Source: an uncultured Pseudoteredinibacter sp.
GTDB lineage: Bacteria > Pseudomonadota > Gammaproteobacteria > Pseudomonadales > Cellvibrionaceae
Direction: 5' to 3'
Assembly: GCF_947502065.1 (NCBI RefSeq)
Contig: NZ_CANMYE010000001.1
Span: 620,001 to 684,000, forward strand
Length of the DNA: 64,000 bases
A program made the position numbers and the translations under genes. The notes beneath the pieces were generated by a model. That model did not search any database, had not been told where the DNA came from, and saw nothing but the letters and a program-made list of their open reading frames with translations. Below, in pieces: positions 51,835 through 60,918 of the stretch; the first letter of the stretch is position 1, and each line of letters begins with the position of its first letter.

Positions 51835-52413
51835 TCACAATGGGCTAAGCCCTTCTTGGTTCAGCAGGTCGATCAATTTAATTAGCGGAAGGCCGATAAG
51901 GCTGTTGGGGTCGTCGCCTTCAAGCTGTGTAAATAGGGCGATACCTAAGCCTTCGGACTTAAAGCTGCCTGCGCAGTTTAAGGGTTGTTCTTTCTCTATA
52001 TAGCTCTCTATTTGAACTTCGCTTAAGCTGCGAAAGTGCACCTTGAATCGAGATAGTTCTACCTGGCAATTTTGGGTGAGGCTGTTATAAACACAAAGCC
52101 CGGTTAAAAATTCGACGCTTTGCCCGCTAAAGCTTCTTAATTGCGCTTTGGCGTTTGCTATGTTGCCGGGTTTGCCAATAATTCGTTGCTCAAAGCAGGC
52201 AACTTGGTCCGATCCGATTATAAGGTGCTTGGGGAATTGTAAGGCTAAGGCTTTAGCTTTCTTTTCCGCTAGACGTTTAACTAAGGCTGTAGCTTGTTCA
52301 TTTGCCAAAGGGCTTTCATCAATATCAGGGCTAGCTTGAAGAAAGGGTATTTGTAACTTGCCCAGAAGTTCGGCCCGGTAAGGTGAGCTAGAGGCTAAAA
52401 CAAGCTGAGGCAT
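51835..52413 (-). CDS. yceF: Maf-family nucleotide pyrophosphatase (YceF type)
   Basis: 192 residues. Maf proteins hydrolyse non-canonical or modified nucleoside triphosphates; the YceF branch prefers 7-methyl-GTP. Signatures are [21 protein letters not shown] at 4-24, [25 protein letters not shown] near 29-53, [20 protein letters not shown] near 64-83 and [25 protein letters not shown] near 152-176, which carries the catalytic acidic residues. It is divergent from yceD-rpmF, as yceF is in E. coli. It is convergent with the kinase gene across 42 bases. Confidence 0.93.
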   Translation of the reverse strand: MPQLVLASSSPYRAELLGKLQIPFLQASPDIDESPLANEQATALVKRLAEKKAKALALQFPKHLIIGSDQVACFEQRIIGKPGNIANAKAQLRSFSGQSVEFLTGLCVYNSLTQNCQVELSRFKVHFRSLSEVQIESYIEKEQPLNCAGSFKSEGLGIALFTQLEGDDPNSLIGLPLIKLIDLLNQEGLSPL

Positions 52414-52529
52414 GGTGGATTCCTATGGTTAAAAAGCGCTATTCTAACGAATCTTATCGATGCTACCTTAGCAATTTGAAAAAAATCGCCCAATGCCCAT
52501 AAAATCAGGGGTTTGGAGTGATTTTTCCT

Positions 52530-52558
52530 TTGACAGCAGGCCCCTGCATCCCTATTAT
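52530..52558 (+). promoter_or_regulatory. Consensus sigma-70 promoter of yceD-rpmF
   Basis: TTGACA (52530-52535), a spacer of exactly 17 bases and TATTAT (52553-52558) lie immediately before the ATG at 52568. The -10 ends 9 bases before the start codon, so the expected transcription start (about 52564-52568) leaves little or no leader. Confidence 0.8.
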
Positions 52559-52567
52559 GGCGCGCTT

Positions 52568-53122
52568 ATGTTGAATGCCCCCTCTTCAAAGATTTTACCG
52601 AGGCAAGTAGACCCACGTAAATTTGCCCAGCAAGGCATTGATTTACAAGGGAATATACCCCTCGAGGCTCTGGATCGATTAGCGCAAATCGCCGTAGGCG
52701 AGAATGCTGATATCGAGGTTGAGCTACACTTTGAGGTGGATGATCAGCGTCATCGCTTATTACGCGGCCAGGTTAGTGCTAAATTGCAGCTTACCTGTGA
52801 GCGTTGTATGGAACCCTGTGATCAACATATTGAAGGCAGCTTAGCTTTAGGTATTGTCTGGGATGAAGACCGGGCGAAAAACTTACCGAAAAGCATAGAT
52901 GCATGGATTGCCCCTGAAGGGGTATCCGATTTATACGAGGTGATCGAGGAAGAGATCTTGCTGTGCATACCCATGGCGGTCTATCACGATCATCAATGTG
53001 TCGACTTGGCTCATTACTCCGCAGGAGATAATGATGCTTCTGATGAAACAGCGGAAGCAGAAGCTGAGCGGCGAAATAACCCGTTTCAAGTTCTGGAGCA
53101 ACTTAAGGGCTCGCCGAAATAA
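52568..53122 (+). CDS. yceD: YceD/DUF177 family protein, 23S rRNA accumulation protein
   Basis: 184 residues from the ATG at 52568. An in-frame ATG 25 codons earlier lies upstream of the consensus promoter and is rejected. The family features are complete: ILPRQVDPRKFAQQGIDLQG at 9-28, the zinc-like pair in LTCERCMEPCDQHIEGSLALG near 73-93, LYEVIEEEILLCIPMAVYHD near 121-140 and the C-terminal NPFQVLEQLKGS. YceD homologues support 23S rRNA accumulation and are paired with rpmF across bacteria. rpmF follows 39 bases later. There is no Shine-Dalgarno sequence, which fits a leaderless message. Confidence 0.9.
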   Translation: MLNAPSSKILPRQVDPRKFAQQGIDLQGNIPLEALDRLAQIAVGENADIEVELHFEVDDQRHRLLRGQVSAKLQLTCERCMEPCDQHIEGSLALGIVWDEDRAKNLPKSIDAWIAPEGVSDLYEVIEEEILLCIPMAVYHDHQCVDLAHYSAGDNDASDETAEAEAERRNNPFQVLEQLKGSPK

Positions 53123-53161
53123 CGAGGCGCCCCGGTTCCAGTAAATAGTTAAGGAGCTATC

Positions 53162-53344
53162 ATGGCTGTTCAAAAAAGTAAAAAGACTCGTTCACGTCGC
53201 GGTATGCGTCGCTCTCACGATGCCCTAAGCGGACCAACCCTATCTGTTGATCCAACCAGTGGCGAGAAGCACCACCGTCACCACATCACTGCCGACGGTT
53301 TCTACCGTGGCCGTAAAGTGATCGACACTGGCTCCGAAGACTAA
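53162..53344 (+). CDS. rpmF: 50S ribosomal protein L32
   Basis: 60 residues, normal length. The N terminus [20 protein letters not shown] is the L32 signature, followed by [21 protein letters not shown] and [11 protein letters not shown]. The zinc-binding Cys residues found in some L32 forms are absent, so this is the Cys-less type. AAGGAG at 53150-53155 gives a strong ribosome-binding site. It sits between yceD and plsX in the conserved order, which couples ribosome and membrane-lipid supply. Confidence 0.97.
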   Translation: MAVQKSKKTRSRRGMRRSHDALSGPTLSVDPTSGEKHHRHHITADGFYRGRKVIDTGSED

Positions 53345-53395
53345 TATTCTTCGACGCGCTTAGCGCTAGTCGTTGATATTCTGACGCCAGTCACT

Positions 53396-53412
53396 AGGAT
53401 GTTTAACATCCT
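53396..53412 (+). other. Hairpin in the rpmF-plsX gap
   Basis: AGGATG (53396-53401) and CATCCT (53407-53412) form a perfect 6-bp stem, 22 bases before the plsX start. No T-run follows. It may modulate read-through or translation from rpmF into plsX. Confidence 0.45.
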
Positions 53413-53433
53413 CACTATTAGGCGCTGAATAGA

Positions 53434-54477
53434 TTGACTGATTCAATTCGATTAGCGGTTGACGCTATGGGCGGGGACTTAGGTCCCCGCGTTGCGTTAA
53501 ACGCCGCTTACTCCTTGGCTAATGATCGTACTCTGGAATGCCAGCTGTATGGTCCGTTCGACATATTAGCCGAGCAAGCTCCCATCTCCCTCGATATTTC
53601 CCAAAGCCCTTGTGTGCACGAGCTAGCTAACGGCTCAAAAATGCTCTTTTGTCACACAGATGAGGTGGTCACCATGGATGATCGTCCTGGGCAGGCTTTG
53701 CGACATAAGCAAAATTCCTCAATGTGGCTGGCTGTTGATGCTGTGCGCACGGCAAAAGCCGATGCGGCGATTAGCGCCGGTAATACCGGTGCTTTGATGG
53801 CGATGGGGCGGCATTTATTGAAAACCTTTGCGGGTGTGGATCGCCCTGCGATCGCTAAATCTATCCCTACTGCTAAAGCCGATTGCCTAATGCTGGACCT
53901 TGGTGCCAGTGTAAAATGTGATAGTGAGCACCTTATTCATAATGCCTTGATGGGTTCTGTATTTATGGAGTCGGTAGCTGGAGTAGAGCGCCCGCGTGTA
54001 GCTCTGCTGAATATTGGCTCCGAAGATATCAAAGGAAATGAACAGATTCGCTTGGCAGCCAGCAGTTTGCAGGCCAATGAAGCGCTTAACTTTATTGGTT
54101 ATATCGAGGGCGATCAGATTTATCGCGGTGAAGCCGACGTAGTGGTTTGCGATGGTTTTGTGGGCAATGTGGCGTTAAAGGTGAGTGAGGGGGTGGCACA
54201 GCTGATGGTGGCCGAAATGCGTGAGGCCTTTTCAAGTAGCTGGTATGGTCGCCTAGTTGGCCGATTTGCCCGCCCTTTATTACGTAAATGGCAGCGTCAG
54301 TTTGATCCTGATCGTTATAATGGCGCCAGTTTTTTGGGCTTGCAGGGCCCGCTCATTAAAAGTCATGGTGGGGCTGATGAATTAGCCTTTCGCAGTGCTT
54401 TAGAGTTGGCTTGCGAGCAAGTCAACAGCGAAGTTGCGCCGCGTATATGTCGGCGCTTTGAGCAAGAACCGTTTTAA
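53434..54477 (+). CDS. plsX: Phosphate acyltransferase PlsX
   Basis: 347 residues from a TTG start at 53434; no ATG or GTG lies between it and the essential first strand IRLAVDAMGGDLGPRVAL. PlsX makes acyl-phosphate from acyl-ACP, the first step of the PlsX/PlsY phospholipid route. Other conserved text is AISAGNTGALMAMG near 113-126, NIGSEDIKGNEQIR near 192-205, GYIEGDQIYRGEADVVVCDGFVGNVALK near 222-249 and SHGGADELAFRSAL. In E. coli the next gene is fabH; here fabD follows after only 85 bases and fabH is missing. Confidence 0.95.
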   Translation: MTDSIRLAVDAMGGDLGPRVALNAAYSLANDRTLECQLYGPFDILAEQAPISLDISQSPCVHELANGSKMLFCHTDEVVTMDDRPGQALRHKQNSSMWLAVDAVRTAKADAAISAGNTGALMAMGRHLLKTFAGVDRPAIAKSIPTAKADCLMLDLGASVKCDSEHLIHNALMGSVFMESVAGVERPRVALLNIGSEDIKGNEQIRLAASSLQANEALNFIGYIEGDQIYRGEADVVVCDGFVGNVALKVSEGVAQLMVAEMREAFSSSWYGRLVGRFARPLLRKWQRQFDPDRYNGASFLGLQGPLIKSHGGADELAFRSALELACEQVNSEVAPRICRRFEQEPF

Positions 54478-54562
54478 TTAGCCTTGAGTAATTGTGCTTC
54501 AGGGTTAACAGTTTTAGAAGTAACACAGAAAGAATATAAATAGTTAGCTAAAAGGTAGCGTT

Positions 54563-55495
54563 ATGGTGCAATCTAATTTGGCCTTCGTATTTCCAGGGCA
54601 AGGTTCTCAAAAAATCGGTATGTTGGCAGAGCTGGCCGCCGAATATCCTGTAGTACAAGAAACTTTCGCTGAAGCCTCTGAGGTTTTGGGTTATGACTTG
54701 TGGGATTTGCTGCAAAATGGTGAGCAAGAAACCATTAATATGACCGAGCGTACCCAGCCCTTATTGCTAACAGCCAGTGTTGCCTGCTGGCGTGTTTATG
54801 GTGCTAATCAAGATGCTCGCCCAGCATTGATGGCTGGTCACAGCTTAGGTGAGTGGTCAGCTTTAGTTTGTGCTGAAGTCTTGGCATTGAAAGATGCAGT
54901 CCGTTTAGTGCAGCAGCGCGGCAAGTTTATGCAAGAAGCGGTTCCAGCGGGTGAAGGCGCTATGGCTGCTATTATTGGTTTGGATGATGAATCTATTAAG
55001 GAAGCCTGTGCTAAAGCTTCTGCTGATGGCGTTGCGTCGGCGGTAAACTTTAACTCTCCGGGCCAGGTTGTTATCGCGGGCAGTAAAGCGGCAATTGATA
55101 AAGCTATTGAGTTGTGTAAAGAAGCAGGTGCTAAGCGCGCTATGCCCTTACCGGTAAGTGCACCTTTCCATACCGAGTTGATGAAGCCAGCTGCCGATCG
55201 TTTGGCGGAACAAATCGAAGCCACATCGTTCCAAGCCCCGGCTACCCCAGTTGTGCATAACGTTCATGCACAAACTGAAACGGATCCTGCCAAAATCAAA
55301 GCTCTAATGATCGAGCAGATCTACAGCCCTGTTTTATGGGTTGATTGTGTGAAAGCTATGAAAGACGCTGGTATCGAGCAGGCCGTGGAATGTGGTCCGG
55401 GTAAGGTTTTGGCTGGCTTGGTAAAGCGCATCGATAAGAGTATTGCTGCCAAAGGTTTGGAAACTCCAGCTGATGTTGAAGCGCTGAACGCGTAA
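54563..55495 (+). CDS. fabD: Malonyl-CoA:ACP transacylase
   Basis: 310 residues. FabD moves malonyl groups from CoA to ACP to feed fatty-acid synthesis. FPGQGSQKIGMLAELA starts at 10. The catalytic Ser lies in MAGHSLGEWSALVCA near 88-102. The second active-site His region is LPVSAPFHTELMKPA near 194-208, and VECGPGKVLAGLVKRI closes the protein. The start at 54563 is preceded by AAAAGGTAG. It is part of the plsX-fabD-fabG-acpP-fabF line. Confidence 0.96.
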   Translation: MVQSNLAFVFPGQGSQKIGMLAELAAEYPVVQETFAEASEVLGYDLWDLLQNGEQETINMTERTQPLLLTASVACWRVYGANQDARPALMAGHSLGEWSALVCAEVLALKDAVRLVQQRGKFMQEAVPAGEGAMAAIIGLDDESIKEACAKASADGVASAVNFNSPGQVVIAGSKAAIDKAIELCKEAGAKRAMPLPVSAPFHTELMKPAADRLAEQIEATSFQAPATPVVHNVHAQTETDPAKIKALMIEQIYSPVLWVDCVKAMKDAGIEQAVECGPGKVLAGLVKRIDKSIAAKGLETPADVEALNA

Positions 55496-55557
55496 AAGAA
55501 TAGATAATCTTGCAGCCCAGCTTATGGCTGCGAGGCCTAACGAAATAGGAATTAACT

Positions 55558-56301
55558 ATGAGTATTGCAGGAAAGATCACCTTGGTGACAGGTGCAAGCC
55601 GTGGAATTGGTGCGGCTATTGCGGATGACTTGGGTGCCCAAGGTGCTGTTGTTATTGGTACCGCGACCAGCGAAGGTGGGGCTGAAAAGATTAGCGCTCG
55701 CTTGGCTGAAAAGGGGATTCAAGGTAAGGGCATGGTGCTGAATGTCACCGAAGCGGATTCCATTAGCGATTTGATAAAAGCCATTAATGATGAGTTTGGT
55801 GCAATCCAAGTCTTGGTGAATAACGCCGGTATTACCAAAGATAACTTGCTCATGCGTATGGGTGAAGATGAGTGGTTTGATGTGATCAATACCAACTTGA
55901 GCGCTATCTATCGCTTAAGCAAGGCCTGTCTGCGCGGTATGATGAAGGCTCGTTGGGGGCGCATTATCAATGTCAGCTCTGTAGTGGGTTCAATGGGTAA
56001 TGCCGGTCAGTCTAACTACGCCGCATCTAAAGCAGGTGTAGCTGGATTTGCCCGTTCATTGGCAAAAGAAATTGGCTCACGCGGTATTACCGTAAACACC
56101 GTTGCCCCGGGTTTTATCGATACTGATATGACTAAGGTGCTGGATGAGAACCAAAAGGAGCTGATGCTGTCTCAGATTGCATTGGGTCGTTTAGGTAAGC
56201 CTGAAGAAATTGCCGGTGTGGTAAGTTTCTTGGCAGGTGATGCGGGTGGCTATATTACCGGTGAAACTTTGCAGGTAAATGGCGGCATGTATATGGCCTA
56301 A
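55558..56301 (+). CDS. fabG: 3-oxoacyl-ACP reductase
   Basis: 247 residues, a short-chain dehydrogenase that reduces 3-ketoacyl-ACP with NADPH. The cofactor motif VTGASRGIGAAIAD starts at 10, with NNAGITKDNLLMRM near 86-99. The catalytic Ser is in NVSSVVGSMGNAG, and the Tyr-x3-Lys is in YAASKAGVAGFARSLAKEI near 151-169. The NTVAPGFIDTDMT motif follows. The start at 55558 has AGGAAT upstream. It lies 62 bases after fabD in the same line. Confidence 0.96.
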   Translation: MSIAGKITLVTGASRGIGAAIADDLGAQGAVVIGTATSEGGAEKISARLAEKGIQGKGMVLNVTEADSISDLIKAINDEFGAIQVLVNNAGITKDNLLMRMGEDEWFDVINTNLSAIYRLSKACLRGMMKARWGRIINVSSVVGSMGNAGQSNYAASKAGVAGFARSLAKEIGSRGITVNTVAPGFIDTDMTKVLDENQKELMLSQIALGRLGKPEEIAGVVSFLAGDAGGYITGETLQVNGGMYMA

Positions 56302-56310
56302 ATGCCCCGT

Positions 56311-56365
56311 GCAGCCGTCACAATTTGGCGTAAAATAACGTCCAAAGAATGCTTTAGACGGCTGC
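56311..56365 (+). other. Inverted repeat after fabG
   Basis: GCAGCCGTC (56311-56319) and GACGGCTGC (56357-56365) are perfect 9-base arms. A smaller hairpin, CGTC.AAAG/CTTT.GACG, sits within and competes for the right arm. No T-run follows directly. It may be a partial terminator or an mRNA-stabilising structure that separates fabDG from the more abundant acpP message. Confidence 0.5.
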
Positions 56366-56443
56366 AATTGTTAGGGTTTTTAAGTCTAAGTTGTTGTTAA
56401 TTAAGAGTATTTTTTAAAAATTCACAAAAATTTATAAGATCCG

Positions 56444-56472
56444 TTACAACTCGGCGTAAATCCATGTAAAAT
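56444..56472 (+). promoter_or_regulatory. Probable sigma-70 promoter of acpP
   Basis: TTACAA (56444-56449), a 17-base spacer and TAAAAT (56467-56472) are preceded by an A/T-rich stretch (about 56396-56440) that looks like an UP element. This suits the very high expression expected of acpP. The implied 5' UTR is about 140 bases, with no obvious regulator site. Confidence 0.7.
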
Positions 56473-56619
56473 GCGCGCTCGTGTTGGCCGGAGCTTATAT
56501 TTGAGCCGTGACCGAACAACCGTTATTTTGTTCGCTCTTGCACAGAAGCAGTTCAAAGTAATTCTAAAGTAATAGAGAGCGGCTAAACCGACGTAGACCA
56601 CTAGGAGTTGAAAAACGTT

Positions 56620-56856
56620 ATGAGCAGCATTGAAGAACGCGTAAAGAAAATCGTTGCTGAGCAACTGGGCGTTAAAGAAGAAGAAGTAAAAACTGAGGCG
56701 TCTTTTGTTGAGGATCTGGGTGCAGATTCTTTGGATACCGTAGAGCTGGTTATGGCGCTGGAAGAAGAGTTCGAAACCGAAATTCCAGACGAAGAAGCGG
56801 AAAAGATTACTACTGTTGAGCTTGCCATCAAGTACATCAACGAAAACTTGGCTTAA
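56620..56856 (+). CDS. acpP: Acyl carrier protein
   Basis: 78 residues from the ATG at 56620 (AGGAG at 56603-56607; an upstream in-frame TTG is rejected). AcpP carries growing acyl chains on a phosphopantetheine arm attached to the Ser of [18 protein letters not shown] near 35-52. The strongly acidic composition and N terminus [18 protein letters not shown] are typical. A promoter-like sequence before it and a terminator after it allow a separate, abundant transcript inside the fab cluster. Confidence 0.98.
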   Translation: MSSIEERVKKIVAEQLGVKEEEVKTEASFVEDLGADSLDTVELVMALEEEFETEIPDEEAEKITTVELAIKYINENLA

Positions 56857-56886
56857 TTTGAGTCATTCGTTGTTTGAGGCCTAGCC

Positions 56887-56922
56887 TAAAAAGCCGTTCT
56901 ATGACTCATAGAGCGGCTTTTG
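56887..56922 (+). terminator. Terminator of acpP
   Basis: AAAAAGCCG..CTATGA and CATAGAGCGGCTTTT form a long stem with one internal mismatch and end in TTTTGTTG. It lies 30 bases after the acpP stop. Confidence 0.85.
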
Positions 56923-57034
56923 TTGTTTATACACCATCACTTTTTGTCCCGATATACTAGCGGAACCAGAGTGAGCTGGTGGGAGTGTGTTTGACAATAA
57001 CAAGCGATGATTGAGCATCGCCGACGGAGGCAAT

Positions 57035-58273
57035 ATGTCCCGCAGACGAGTTGTGGTAACGGGTTTGGGTATGGTTTCACCGGTAGGTAATACGGTGGCA
57101 GATACCTGGCAGAATATTTTAGCGGGTAAGAGCGGTGTAGGCATGATCGAGAAATTCGATGCCTCGGCTTTTACCACACGCTTTAGTGCGGCGGTTAAAG
57201 ACCTTGAGGTAGGCGACTATATGCCTGTTAAAGACGCCCGCAAAATGGACCCATTTATTCAATACGGTATGGTGGCTGGTATTCAGGCAATGGAAGATTC
57301 CGGCCTGCAGGTGACCGATGAAAACGCTCCACGTATTGGTGCGGCTATCGGCTCTGGCATTGGTGGTATCGGTTCTATTGAAGATGGTGCCAAAACCATT
57401 GCTGAGCGCGGCCCTCGCCGTATTTCTCCATTCTTTGTTCCCGGTGCCATCATCAACATGATCTCGGGCAACCTATCTATCAAGTATGGTTTCCGTGGCC
57501 CCAACCTTGCCGTCGTAACCGCTTGTACGACTGGTACCCATTGTATCGGTTTGGCAGCTCGCTCAATTCAGTATGGCGAAGCCGATGCCATGATCGCAGG
57601 TGGCGCGGAAATGGCTACCAGCCCTGTAGGCTTGGGTGGTTTTGCCGCAGCACGTGCACTTTCGACTCGCAATGACGATCCACAAGCGGCCAGTCGCCCT
57701 TGGGATAAAGACCGTGATGGTTTTGTATTAGGCGAGGGCGCCGGTGTAATGGTGCTTGAAGAATACGAACATGCTAAAGCACGTGGCGCAAAAATTTATG
57801 CTGAGCTGGTTGGCTTTGGTATGAGTGGTGATGCTCATCATATGACTTCACCGCCAGAAGATGGAGCGGGTGCCGCTTTGTCCATGCAAAATGCCATCAA
57901 CGATGCAGCTATCGAAACCTCTGCCATTAACTACATCAATGCTCATGGCACTTCAACGCCGGCAGGTGATGTCGCTGAGTGTATCGCTGTTAAAAGTGTG
58001 ATGGGTAATGATATTGATCAGGTTGCGGTGAGTTCGACCAAATCCATGATTGGCCACTTGCTGGGTGCTGCAGGTTCGGTAGAGGCAATCTTGTCAGTAT
58101 TGGCGATTAAAGATCAGGTTGCCCCTCCGACCATCAATCTGGATAACCCAGATGAAGGCTGTGACATTAATCTTGTACCTCATACCGCTCAGGAGCGTGA
58201 GATCGATGCGGTCTTAAGCAACTCCTTTGGTTTTGGTGGTACGAACGGCTCGCTCATCTTCCGCCGCGTTTAA
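57035..58273 (+). CDS. fabF: 3-oxoacyl-ACP synthase II
   Basis: 412 residues from the ATG at 57035, preceded by CGGAGG at 57025-57030; the frame extends upstream but without a better start. FabF condenses malonyl-ACP with acyl-ACP in elongation. The opening [17 protein letters not shown] is typical. The catalytic Cys is in [14 protein letters not shown] near 158-171, the two His are in [14 protein letters not shown] and [12 protein letters not shown], and the Lys is the first residue of [20 protein letters not shown] closes the fold. It follows acpP, as usual. Confidence 0.97.
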   Translation: MSRRRVVVTGLGMVSPVGNTVADTWQNILAGKSGVGMIEKFDASAFTTRFSAAVKDLEVGDYMPVKDARKMDPFIQYGMVAGIQAMEDSGLQVTDENAPRIGAAIGSGIGGIGSIEDGAKTIAERGPRRISPFFVPGAIINMISGNLSIKYGFRGPNLAVVTACTTGTHCIGLAARSIQYGEADAMIAGGAEMATSPVGLGGFAAARALSTRNDDPQAASRPWDKDRDGFVLGEGAGVMVLEEYEHAKARGAKIYAELVGFGMSGDAHHMTSPPEDGAGAALSMQNAINDAAIETSAINYINAHGTSTPAGDVAECIAVKSVMGNDIDQVAVSSTKSMIGHLLGAAGSVEAILSVLAIKDQVAPPTINLDNPDEGCDINLVPHTAQEREIDAVLSNSFGFGGTNGSLIFRRV

Positions 58274-58293
58274 ATGGCATAAGCCGAGCTAAG

Positions 58294-59172
58294 ATGACTC
58301 AGGCCGCGCTAATTTGCCGTGTTAATGGCCGCGATCAGCAGCAGATCAGTCTGTTTGATCGCGGTTTTCAATTTGGCGATTCTATTTTTGAAACCGCCCG
58401 CTTCTATATCGATCGATGCCCATTCTGGGCTTTGCACCTTAAGCGCTTTTCACAAGCCTGTGAACGTTTAGCTTTTCATTTTGATGTCGCCAAGCTCCAG
58501 GCGGAATACCAAGAGGTATGTCAGCTGCTGCAGGCACAAGGCCAGCGCGAAGCAATCGTTAAGTTTCAGCTGTCTCGTGGTGAAAGTCTGCGTGGTTATG
58601 CTCGTCCAGATGGAGAGGCGAATCTTGTGGCCTTGGCCTTTTCGGCCGAACCCTGTGATCAAAGGGTTTCTCCAAAAAAATTAGAGCTTAGCCCGATCAA
58701 CCTAGCAAGACAGCCTTTATTGGCAGGGCTTAAACATGGCAATCGCTTAGAGCAGGTACTGGCTCGTCGGCAGCTTAGCCCGGGCTGTGATGATGCGATC
58801 TTATTGGATAGTGAGCAGCATGTGATTGAAGCTATTAGCAGCAATTTGTTCTATAAGCAGGATGGTTGCTGGCTAACTCCGGATTTAAGCTTCAGCGGTG
58901 TTGCCGGAGTAGTGCGGGCCTATTTGCTTGAGTGTGAAGCGTTAACGGTTTCTCAAACCCCGCTTACAGTAGAGCAGCTGCTTCGATCTGATGCCATTTG
59001 CTTGGCAAACTCTGTACAGGGTATTCAAGCTGTAGAATCTCTGCTGATAAGCTCTGGGCCACTGCAAGGCCTCCATAAGTGGCAAGGGCAAGGCGAAACA
59101 GTCATGGCCTGTGAATCGCTGTCGCAGATTTACCAAGAAGGGTTTACACTGCCAGTGCTTAGCTCAGAATAA
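58294..59172 (+). CDS. pabC: Aminodeoxychorismate lyase
   Basis: 292 residues, a fold-type IV PLP enzyme making p-aminobenzoate for folate. The motif DRGFQFGDSIFETARFY near 22-38, the PLP-Lys region LAGLKHGNRLEQVLARRQ near 144-161, and the acidic DDAILLDSEQHVIEAISSNLFY near 166-187 match PabC and its relatives. Late text SGVAGVVRAYLLEC is also family-like. It sits 20 bases after fabF and 14 before mltG, the order seen in E. coli. Confidence 0.92.
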   Translation: MTQAALICRVNGRDQQQISLFDRGFQFGDSIFETARFYIDRCPFWALHLKRFSQACERLAFHFDVAKLQAEYQEVCQLLQAQGQREAIVKFQLSRGESLRGYARPDGEANLVALAFSAEPCDQRVSPKKLELSPINLARQPLLAGLKHGNRLEQVLARRQLSPGCDDAILLDSEQHVIEAISSNLFYKQDGCWLTPDLSFSGVAGVVRAYLLECEALTVSQTPLTVEQLLRSDAICLANSVQGIQAVESLLISSGPLQGLHKWQGQGETVMACESLSQIYQEGFTLPVLSSE

Positions 59173-59186
59173 TTGGAACAAGAAGT

Positions 59187-60242
59187 ATGTTGGATGCATT
59201 AGGCCCCTGGCGGCGTTACCTGATTGGCTTTGTGGTGGCCATGGCACTTATGTCGGCGGCACTGCTGGGCGCCTATCTTTGGGCGAGTCAACAACTGCAG
59301 CGCAACTTGCAACTGGCCGACGGCCAATTGCTTTATACCATTCCTGCTGGTGCCAGCTTGGCAAGCGTGAGTCGAGACCTTGAAAAGCAAGGTGTTATTC
59401 CTTCTGCACGTTTGCTGCGTCTATATGCTCGCATTACTGAGCAAGGTGGTATTCGTCGCGGAGAATTTCAGCTGGATGAAAGCTTGAACTCCATCACCTT
59501 GTTGGCAAAATTCCGTAGCGATGATGTGGTGCAATATCACATAACCTTGTTAGAGGGCTGGCGCTATCAGCAGGCACTGGACTATATTCACAGTAAGGAC
59601 AATATTAAAGCTGAATTACAAGGCTTAAGCTGGGATGAGCAGAAGCTAAAATTAGGCATTGAGCTGGATCACCCGGAAGGTTATTTTTTTCCCGATACTT
59701 ACCGCTACCAAAATGGTGAAAGCGATGTGGCTATTTTAAAGCGAGCCCATAAAAAGCTTCAGAGTATTTTACAGCGAGAGTGGGAGAATAGAGCCAAAGC
59801 ACTACCTTATAAATCGCCGGCAGAAGCCTTGGTAATGGCATCAATTATTGAAAAAGAAACCGCGCAAGATAGTGAGCGAGAAACCATCTCGGGTGTTTTT
59901 ATTCGACGCCTGCAAAAAAATATGCGTTTGCAAACCGACCCTACTGTTATCTATGGCATGGGTGACAGATACAAAGGTAATATTCGCCGCAAAGATTTGC
60001 GTGAAGCGACGCCGTACAATACTTATGTGATTAAAGGTTTGCCGCCCACTCCGATTGCCCTAGTAGCGGAACGCTCTATTTACGCCGCGATGCACCCTGA
60101 TAGCAGCAACTATCTATATTTTGTTGCTAAAGGTGACGGCAGCCACAAGTTCTCCGCAACTTTGGATGAGCATAATCGCGCCGTACGTGAATACCAAATT
60201 GAGAACAGAAAATCTAATTATCGCTCGGCCCCCAAAAGCTAA
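59187..60242 (+). CDS. mltG: Endolytic murein transglycosylase MltG
   Basis: 351 residues. A single N-terminal membrane anchor (about 11-31, [21 protein letters not shown]) is followed by a LysM-like region ([19 protein letters not shown]) and the YceG catalytic domain. [13 protein letters not shown] near 112-124, [14 protein letters not shown] near 164-177, the catalytic Glu in [23 protein letters not shown] near 213-235, [13 protein letters not shown] and [15 protein letters not shown] are all visible. MltG cuts nascent peptidoglycan strands in the periplasm. It is followed by tmk two bases later in the longest reading. Confidence 0.96.
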   Translation: MLDALGPWRRYLIGFVVAMALMSAALLGAYLWASQQLQRNLQLADGQLLYTIPAGASLASVSRDLEKQGVIPSARLLRLYARITEQGGIRRGEFQLDESLNSITLLAKFRSDDVVQYHITLLEGWRYQQALDYIHSKDNIKAELQGLSWDEQKLKLGIELDHPEGYFFPDTYRYQNGESDVAILKRAHKKLQSILQREWENRAKALPYKSPAEALVMASIIEKETAQDSERETISGVFIRRLQKNMRLQTDPTVIYGMGDRYKGNIRRKDLREATPYNTYVIKGLPPTPIALVAERSIYAAMHPDSSNYLYFVAKGDGSHKFSATLDEHNRAVREYQIENRKSNYRSAPKS

Positions 60243-60262
60243 GCGTGACTAAGGATATTGAT

Positions 60263-60895
60263 ATGAGCAGCAAGAAGCCGGGCTTGTTTATAACGGTTGA
60301 AGGCACCGAAGGCGTGGGTAAAACCAGCAATATGAATTTTATCCGCGAAAACCTTGAGGCTCGGGGCATTGAGGTGGTTTGCACTCGCGAGCCAGGGGGC
60401 ACGCCATTGGCTGAAGAGTTGCGAGAGCTATTGCTGGCTAAACGCGAAGAGAAGGTGGATGAAACCGCCGAGCTGCTGATGATGTTTGCTGCCCGTTCGC
60501 AGCACTTACAGAGTCTTATCATACCAAGCTTGATGCGAGGTGCTTGGGTGCTTTGTGATCGCTTTACCGATGCCACCTATGCCTATCAAGGTGGTGGTCG
60601 CGGTTTATCCATGCAAAAAATCGAGCAGCTCGAATCGCTGGTTCAGGGACAGTTACAGCCGGATGCCACTTTTGTGTTGGATGTTGATGTGGAATTGGGT
60701 TTGGAGCGAGCCAGCAAGCGCAGCGAAGCCGATCGTTTTGAATCCGAGAAGGTAGAGTTTTTTGAGCGTGTGCGTGCTTGCTATTTGAGCAGAGCCGAAC
60801 AAGACCCTAAACGCTTTTTTGTTATCAATGCCGGGCAAGAACTAGCGGCTGTGCAACAGGATATTGCCCAGCAATTAGAGCTGCTATTGCCATAG
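60263..60895 (+). CDS. tmk: Thymidylate kinase
   Basis: 210 residues from the ATG at 60263, with AAGGA at 60251-60255 correctly spaced; a GTG at 60245 is the alternative. Tmk phosphorylates dTMP to dTDP. The P-loop is [12 protein letters not shown] near 12-23. The DR-type substrate motif is [19 protein letters not shown] near 38-56. [20 protein letters not shown] near 92-111 and the C-terminal lid [19 protein letters not shown] near 152-170 follow. It is the last forward gene of the fab cluster before the reverse-strand insert. Confidence 0.96.
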   Translation: MSSKKPGLFITVEGTEGVGKTSNMNFIRENLEARGIEVVCTREPGGTPLAEELRELLLAKREEKVDETAELLMMFAARSQHLQSLIIPSLMRGAWVLCDRFTDATYAYQGGGRGLSMQKIEQLESLVQGQLQPDATFVLDVDVELGLERASKRSEADRFESEKVEFFERVRACYLSRAEQDPKRFFVINAGQELAAVQQDIAQQLELLLP

Positions 60896-60918
60896 GGCGA
60901 TAACAGCTTTAATACACG

